Notes under the pieces: model-generated
Databases searched by the model: none
Told to the model about the DNA's origin: nothing
The model's input: the letters and a program-made list of their open reading frames with translations, nothing else
DNA from: Duncaniella sp.
GTDB lineage: Bacteria > Bacteroidota > Bacteroidia > Bacteroidales > Muribaculaceae
Reading direction: 5' to 3'
Length of the DNA: 6,638 bases
Assembly (NCBI GenBank): GCA_022511285.1
Contig: JAFLRW010000012.1
Location: forward strand, 1 to 6,638
Position numbers and translations under genes: made by a program
Shown here: positions 1 to 4,687 of the stretch, piece by piece
How positions within the stretch are numbered: position 1 is the stretch's first letter
How the letters are laid out: the number at the start of each line of letters is the position of its first letter

Positions 1-112
1 GATTGTAGAGTTTGAGCGCTTCGTCTTTGCGATTTTTGCTTTCAAGCAACTTTCCGGCCTCGACGAGACACATGGGCGAGAGCGCATCGTTGTCGGCCTT
101 GTCGGCGGCCTT
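1..112 (-). other. TPR-protein C-terminal fragment fused in frame to the T9SS cargo gene
   Basis: From about residue 1500 of the open frame the protein changes from Thr/Gly/Val-rich beta sequence to a charged helical one: KAADKADNDALSPMCLVEAG, then KLLESKNRKDEALKLYN up to the window edge. The pattern (small-Ala helix, LSPMCLVEAGKLLE, then KDEALKLYN) is a TPR helix pair. From memory it closely resembles the region near the C-terminus of a roughly 220-residue membrane-anchored TPR protein widely conserved in Bacteroidales (xLKAADKADNxxLSPxxLxxAG). Three of its four lysines after the KAADKAD stretch use AAA, whereas AAG predominates in the rest of the gene; the sample is small. No start or stop of its own lies here, so in this window it exists only as the tail of the giant frame. 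It may be a true fusion or an assembly join. Confidence 0.6.
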
Positions 113-3100
113 GACAACGTAAACGCCGGGGAGCACAGCCACGCGGGCATTGCCGGCAGCGTAGTAGAGCTGCTTGCCGTCTACGCCATACACTGCAACG
201 GTGGCATCTTCAGCGCCGGTCACAATGATGGTGCCGGGGGCTGTGGTGATGCTGAGGCCTGCGGTGAGGGCGCTGAGAGCGGAGGTGTTAACGGTAGCCT
301 CGTTGGAAGCGGCAGATGTGCCGGTCTCGTAGACAACGGTGACCACATAGGTGTTGTCGCCGTCGGGGGCTGTGGTGTCGAGATATTCACATTCAGCCAC
401 AGGGGTGTCGTTGATCTTCTCGCCGTTGCGATAGATGTCGTAGCCCACGAGAGAGAGGTTGGCGGCTGCGCCAGCGGGGGTGTATGTGATATCGTCAACC
501 ATCAGCATAAATGAGCCGGTGGCGCAAGAGTTGATGGCGAAGTGCTGAGCGCCTTCGGGGAGCTCTACGCTGTAGAGGGTCCAAGTGTTGGGCACTTTGC
601 TGACTACGAGAGCCTCAACGAAGTCGGCGGGGTTGAGCGAACCGGTTGAGTAGAGCACACGGATCTTCTCGGGATAAGAATCAGAGTAGCTCATGGCGTA
701 GAACGAGATGGTCTGAGCGCCGCCGTAGAGCACGGGAGAGATAGCCCAATCATCGGTGGTGCCATCGTCGTAGCGGAAGAGAGCGGCGAGATATTTGTCG
801 CCTGAGTGAGCCGCGAAGGTCTGATTGCCGCCGGATGTTGCCTGATCCCATACGAAGAATGAAGCAAGGGTGGTGCCGGGAGTGATGTTGGGGACATCCA
901 TGTTCTGGAAGCCGCCCACTGCAGACTTGTCGCCGTCGATGAAGGTCCAGCCCTCATATTCGTGAGCCCAAGCGGTGGCCTCTTCAATGTCGTCAGTGAA
1001 CATTTCGGGGGCAGCGGCTGTCAGATCGGGTTCGCTCCAGGTGAGCTTAACGCCGTCGGCGGTGAGGGATGCTGCGAGGTCGTCAACAGCGGGGAGCTTG
1101 GAAGTAACCGGGGTCACGGTGACTTCGGCAGTCTCATTGTTGGCAAGGTTAGCATCGGCAGCGTAGACCACAACAGCCTTGTAGGTGACGGGCTCGGTGG
1201 CGATGGGGGAGAACTCCTGAGTGAAGGTGACGGAGGTCGACTTGCCTGAAGCGACGGCCTCGCCGGTCTTGGTGTCAACCTTTTCGTTGTTGGCGTAGAG
1301 GTCGACGGTGTAGTCGGTGGCTTCGAGAGAGCCCTCGTTGGTCACCTTGACTGTCACATCGAATGTAGCGCCGGCATTGGCCTTGGCGGGAGCGGAGATA
1401 GAGGCAGCCTTAAGGTCGTTGTCAACGAGCGAACCGACTTTGAGGCAGTCAAACATCAGGTTGGTGTATTTCTTAACCATCGGGTCAAGGCAGATCTGGA
1501 TGGTCTGTCCCTTGTAGGCCGAGAGGTCGACAATCACCTTGGTCCATCCGGGCTCTGTGGCGAGCTCGTTGATGGCGGTGGCGGGAAGAACAGTGGTGTA
1601 AGAGAGAGCGCCGAGCGGACGAACACCTACCGAGATGGTGTTGAGGTCGTCGTTGACACCTTCTTCGGCCTGGATATTATAGGTGTAGAAGGTGAAGGCG
1701 GGGTTGGTGAGATTGGCGAGAGTAATCTTACCGGTGAAGAGACGTGAACCGTAGTCAAGATAATTAGCGTTGAAGAAAATGAAGCCGTTGTCGCCGTCAG
1801 CAGCCTGGAGATCCGAGAACTGGCTGTCGGTTGCTATGTTCCATTCGCCCTGTCCGGCAGCACCGGGGAGAGCGCTGATTCCGAGGATATAGCTGAGAGT
1901 GCCGTCGGCAAACGATTCCTCCATGCCGTCGTAGGGCTCACCGATAGCGAGCATGTCGGACACCGCACCCTCGCCTTCGCCGCGAGCAGTCTCGGCGAAT
2001 ACGGCATACTGCAAGAAGTCCTGACCGGAGTAGAGGGCTACATAGGTGTAAGAAGTCTCAGAGAGATTGGTGGCCACTTCGATGAGATCGTTGTTGCTGC
2101 CGAAGAGGTAGAGGTTGTATTTCACATTGGCAGCCGAGAGCTCTCCGCCGTTGGCGGTAGTGGTGACGGGTTCCCAGCTCACAGTCACTTTGCCGGGCTG
2201 AGCGGTGTCCTCGGTGAGCTGCACGAGAGTGGGGGCAGCGGGATAGTCGACACCCACATAGGTGGTGACTGAAGCGGACTTGCCTTTGCCTTCGGCGTTG
2301 TAGGCGAGGACGGTGTAGGTGTAGTCGCCTCCGGTGGAGAGATTGTCAGTGTAGCTGAGCGAAGCACCGGCGGCAGGAGCATCAAAGGTGTTGATGAGGG
2401 TTTCGCCACGATACAGCTCAACTTTGGTGAGCGTTGTGGGAGCGCCTGCAATGTTAACGGCGGGAGCCTTGAACGCTACAGTGGCGGTGAGCGCACCGTT
2501 GGCACCGGGCGTTACGGTGAGGTCGGTGGGCTCGGCGGGAGCGCCGGCAGAGTTGAGGGCGATGTTGGTGATGTAGAGATAATACTGGTCAGCGTCAGAG
2601 ATGCCGTGGAAGCCAATGTAGTATGTGCCGTTGGCATCGGGAGTGATGACTGCGCTGTAGTCCTCATAGGCGGAAGATGTAATATCGGTGGGCTCAACGA
2701 GAGTAGTGGTCATACCGGCCACGGTGTTGGCCTTGCCATACTTCACCTCAAGACGTTCGGGGAATGCGGTGCTCTGCGATTTGGTCTGGAATGAGAGTTC
2801 GTAAGCCTTACCGGCCTCAAGCTTGATGGGAGGAGTAATCAACCAGTCGTCCATATCCATGGCTGAGTTGTAGGTCATACGCACGCTGCCGTCAGACTGA
2901 ACGGTCCAGACCTTGTCGTCCTCGTTGGCGTCGATGATGGTCCAGGCTGCGAGGTCGTCAGCCGACTCGAAGACGGGAGCATAGGGAGGAACGATTTCAC
3001 CGAGGATAACGGGGTTGGAGATGCCCTCGGCAGAGTTTGTGCCATTGTAGGTGGCAACAACGCCATAGGTGTATGACACGAGATCGTCAACCTCGGGGAG

Positions 3101-4609
3101 AGTGTTGTCAGTGACGGTGGTGGCTGAAGTGTTTTCAGCAATCGTAACCTTGTCGGGATAGCGGGTCACAGTGTAGGTGATGGCTGCGGGATCAATGTAG
3201 CCGCCGTCGGCGCTGGTGGTGACGGGATTCCAGGTCAAAGTGACTGTGCCGTTGGCGTAGGCAGCGGTAACAGCGGGTTTGGCGGGAGTGCCGTTGCCCA
3301 CATACAAAGTGGTCTTGGTCTTGGGGCCATCGCCTGTAGCGTTAGAGCAGTAAGCCACAAACTCATAGCTGCCGGCAGCGGTGAGGGTGATGGCTTTGGT
3401 GACGGAAGCGCCGGCGGCAGCAGAGCCGGTGGCCACTTCTGTGCCGTTAGCCAACACGTGGTAGGTGAGAGAGCCTGTTGCGGCAGAACCGTCGAAGAGG
3501 GTGGTGGGGAGAGTGAGGGCAACAGAGCCTGAGAGGCTGCCATCGGCGAAGGTGTAGTCAACGCTTGTGAGCTCGGCGGGAGCCTTATCCTCGGCAGCGG
3601 GAGCCAAGAACGAGAGGCCCATGATTTCCTCATTGCCGGCGAAAGTGTAGAGCACTTCGGCAGCACCGGTGGTCAGGTTGACTTCGGCCAGGATGCCGGT
3701 CTCATCTTCGGCGCAAACGTTCCAGAAGAAGCGATCGGTTTTGGGGTCGATGGCACCGGAAGAGAGATAGTAGGGGTGAAGGCCGGTGGAACCAACGGTG
3801 GTGTAGGAGCCGTCAGCCTTGTTGAATTTCACGAGGTTGCCTGCTGTTGTGATACCGTAGACAGTACCGTCTGAAGCAGCGGCAAGGCAGTTGAACCCTT
3901 CCTCAATCTCAGCGATGGGAGTGACGGTCACTTCGCCGCCGGCGTATGAAATTTTTGAGAAAAGATAGCCATCGGCATCCTCGGTATATGTGATGCCATA
4001 GACAGTGGCGGTGGTGGCGTCGTAGGTGATACCGCCGGGGGTGAGGTGAGAGGGATTGCCGTCGAAGTAGAACACCTGGTCGCCGGTCTCAATATCATAG
4101 CCTGTAACGGTAAAATATTGGATGAACCCCCAAAGATCATAAAAATCGTGTGCATAATAGACGCCGTCGACCAGTACGCCGCCATAAGAGCCCATTACTT
4201 CAGGCAGGAGGAGATCGAAAGAGCCTGTGGCAGATGTCGGGACTTTGTAAAGGCCTGATTCGTCTGTTTGCCAAAGGTCGGAGTATACAACGTTGCCAAT
4301 CATGTTGGTTGGAACGTCGGCGGCGCGGAACGGCACCTTGACGGGAGCTTTGGCAGGCGCTTTCAGTGAACCGGCCTTGGCGTTGCGGAGCGAGAAGGCT
4401 CCGGTGTTCTTAATAGTTTTGCGATGAGCATTGTCAAGCAGAGACTTCTTGGCATTGGAGGCAGGCTGAGCCTTCATTGTAGTCAACGAAACTTGTGTCC
4501 CGTTGGAGGCACCTGCTTTTTTCATCATCGCTTGTGGAGCTGCAGACACAGAGACGACTGTGGCCAGCGCAAGGAGAGAGGAGAAGATTCTTGTAAGAAT
4601 TGTTCTCAT
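1..4609 (-). CDS. Giant secreted multidomain protein (beta-propeller-like, Fn3, choice-of-anchor J jelly-rolls, CARDB-like, T9SS-like tail), 3' end outside window
   Basis: I followed one frame with no stop from the ATG at 4609 to the left edge (1536 codons). An in-frame TAA lies two codons upstream, so this is the only start; there is no Shine-Dalgarno, as is usual in Bacteroidota. Approximate residues: signal peptide 1-23 (MRTILTRIFSSLLALA, then VSVSAAP); Ala/Lys/Pro-rich linker 25-98; beta-propeller-like region 100-335 with recurring blade motifs (ITYDATTATVYGITY, AAASDGTVYGITTAGNL, GAIDPKTDRFFW); Fn3 at 344-438 and 440-540; jelly-roll 543-687 (DDWLITPPI motif); Fn3 at 690-786 and 789-890; jelly-roll 894-1060; CARDB-like 1063-1168; Fn3 1172-1437 split by a third jelly-roll at 1203-1376 (DDWAISPVL, MLMVDDITY); T9SS type A-like tail from about 1445 (VAVYGVDGKQLYY, LPGVYVVKA). 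No catalytic motif was seen, so I infer a surface or released binding/adhesin protein. The last ~37 residues do not fit this family and look like a TPR protein. It follows the M6 protease gene by 78 bases and is probably cotranscribed. Confidence 0.9.
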   Translation of the reverse strand, partial: MRTILTRIFSSLLALATVVSVSAAPQAMMKKAGASNGTQVSLTTMKAQPASNAKKSLLDNAHRKTIKNTGAFSLRNAKAGSLKAPAKAPVKVPFRAADVPTNMIGNVVYSDLWQTDESGLYKVPTSATGSFDLLLPEVMGSYGGVLVDGVYYAHDFYDLWGFIQYFTVTGYDIETGDQVFYFDGNPSHLTPGGITYDATTATVYGITYTEDADGYLFSKISYAGGEVTVTPIAEIEEGFNCLAAASDGTVYGITTAGNLVKFNKADGSYTTVGSTGLHPYYLSSGAIDPKTDRFFWNVCAEDETGILAEVNLTTGAAEVLYTFAGNEEIMGLSFLAPAAEDKAPAELTSVDYTFADGSLSGSVALTLPTTLFDGSAATGSLTYHVLANGTEVATGSAAAGASVTKAITLTAAGSYEFVAYCSNATGDGPKTKTTLYVGNGTPAKPAVTAAYANGTVTLTWNPVTTSADGGYIDPAAITYTVTRYPDKVTIAENTSATTVTDNTLPEVDDLVSYTYGVVATYNGTNSAEGISNPVILGEIVPPYAPVFESADDLAAWTIIDANEDDKVWTVQSDGSVRMTYNSAMDMDDWLITPPIKLEAGKAYELSFQTKSQSTAFPERLEVKYGKANTVAGMTTTLVEPTDITSSAYEDYSAVITPDANGTYYIGFHGISDADQYYLYITNIALNSAGAPAEPTDLTVTPGANGALTATVAFKAPAVNIAGAPTTLTKVELYRGETLINTFDAPAAGASLSYTDNLSTGGDYTYTVLAYNAEGKGKSASVTTYVGVDYPAAPTLVQLTEDTAQPGKVTVSWEPVTTTANGGELSAANVKYNLYLFGSNNDLIEVATNLSETSYTYVALYSGQDFLQYAVFAETARGEGEGAVSDMLAIGEPYDGMEESFADGTLSYILGISALPGAAGQGEWNIATDSQFSDLQAADGDNGFIFFNANYLDYGSRLFTGKITLANLTNPAFTFYTYNIQAEEGVNDDLNTISVGVRPLGALSYTTVLPATAINELATEPGWTKVIVDLSAYKGQTIQICLDPMVKKYTNLMFDCLKVGSLVDNDLKAASISAPAKANAGATFDVTVKVTNEGSLEATDYTVDLYANNEKVDTKTGEAVASGKSTSVTFTQEFSPIATEPVTYKAVVVYAADANLANNETAEVTVTPVTSKLPAVDDLAASLTADGVKLTWSEPDLTAAAPEMFTDDIEEATAWAHEYEGWTFIDGDKSAVGGFQNMDVPNITPGTTLASFFVWDQATSGGNQTFAAHSGDKYLAALFRYDDGTTDDWAISPVLYGGAQTISFYAMSYSDSYPEKIRVLYSTGSLNPADFVEALVVSKVPNTWTLYSVELPEGAQHFAINSCATGSFMLMVDDITYTPAGAAANLSLVGYDIYRNGEKINDTPVAECEYLDTTAPDGDNTYVVTVVYETGTSAASNEATVNTSALSALTAGLSITTAPGTIIVTGAEDATVAVYGVDGKQLYYAAGNARVAVLPGVYVVKAADKADNDALSPMCLVEAGKLLESKNRKDEALKLYN
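104..277 (-). other. T9SS type A-like C-terminal sorting domain lacking its normal end
   Basis: This is about residues 1445-1502 of the giant protein. It has the usual order of such tails: a short beta strand (TIIVTG), the VAVYGVDGKQLYY strand-turn with the DGK(Q) element that corresponds to the common D-x-x-G-R/K motif, then LPGVYVVKA, corresponding to the G-x-Y-x-V strand. Family members normally stop about 8-12 residues later after a lysine-rich last strand (compare YIITTPSATHKIIL and stop in the neighbouring protease). Here the frame continues into a TPR-like sequence instead. The domain is recognised by the T9SS for outer-membrane translocation and is then usually removed; without its last strand it would probably not work. 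Confidence 0.7.
1430..2542 (-). repeat. Second copy of Fn3-Fn3-jelly-roll module (protein-level repeat)
   Basis: This encodes residues 690-1060: a first Fn3 (EPTDLTVTPGANGALTATV to TTYVGVDYP), a second Fn3 with VTVSWEPVTTTANGGELSAA, and a jelly-roll beginning DGMEESFADGTLSYILG and ending TNLMFDCLKVGSLV. The jelly-roll copies have diverged much more than the Fn3 pair; this one lacks the clear D-D-W-L/A-I-(T/S)-P motif of the first and third copies. The arrangement points to an old internal duplication rather than a recent one. Confidence 0.6.
2549..3580 (-). repeat. First copy of Fn3-Fn3-jelly-roll module (protein-level repeat)
   Basis: This encodes residues 344-687: a first Fn3 starting PAELTSVDYTFADG and ending TTLYVGNG, a second Fn3 with VTLTWNPVTTSADGGYIDPA, then a jelly-roll starting APVFESADDLAAWTIIDAN. 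The module matches the next one in domain order and in marker motifs: YVG at the end of the first Fn3, a TW/SW-x-PVTT-x-A-(D/N)GG motif in the second. It is a diverged duplication visible in protein, with only short similar stretches left in DNA, such as the GTCACC...GTTGG area near 3226-3256. Confidence 0.65.
4541..4609 (-). other. Sec signal peptide of the giant protein
   Basis: Residues 1-23 show a short basic start (Arg2, Arg7), a hydrophobic core (IFSSLLALATVV) and an Ala-x-Ala-like end (SVSAA|PQ), so cleavage is expected after Ala23 or Ala24. There is no cysteine at the cleavage point, so it is not a lipoprotein. A Sec signal is what a T9SS cargo needs to reach the periplasm first. Confidence 0.85.
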
Positions 4610-4644
4610 AGGTTATCGTTTGCGGTTTCGTAAGGTTAGAAGCA

Positions 4645-4679
4645 TCCTCGCCACGCCGAAACCCTTTGCATGGCGAGGA
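4645..4679. terminator. Intergenic hairpin, possible terminator or mRNA-stabilising stem
   Basis: Two 12-base arms (4645-4656 and 4668-4679) pair fully apart from one mismatch that becomes G-U in RNA made from the minus strand, around an 11-base loop. It lies in the 78-base gap between the protease stop (4688-4690) and the start of the giant gene (4609). Read on the minus strand no T-run follows, so it is not a classical terminator for the protease gene. Read on the plus strand it is followed by GCCGG and five T's (4685-4689), but no plus-strand gene ends there. It might attenuate or protect the message between the two genes. The pairing is certain, the role is not. Confidence 0.5.
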
Positions 4680-4687
4680 GCCGGTTT

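Noticed and set aside
3235..3666. Minus-strand open frame of 143 codons
   Set aside because: It is out of frame with the giant gene, and its translation is a Pro/Ser/Leu-rich composition typical of a shifted reading of GCC/ACC codons. The giant gene's frame is unbroken here and shows Fn3 motifs.
1..4609. Frameshift or stop breaking the giant frame
   Set aside because: I read the triplets of this frame line by line from the ATG to the left edge and found no stop. The domain motifs stay in one frame throughout, so the gene is not a pseudogene within the window.
4610..4687. Promoter for the giant gene in the intergenic gap
   Set aside because: I looked on the minus strand for the Bacteroidota -33 TTTG / -7 TAnnTTTG pair and found no convincing match; the space is largely taken by the hairpin.
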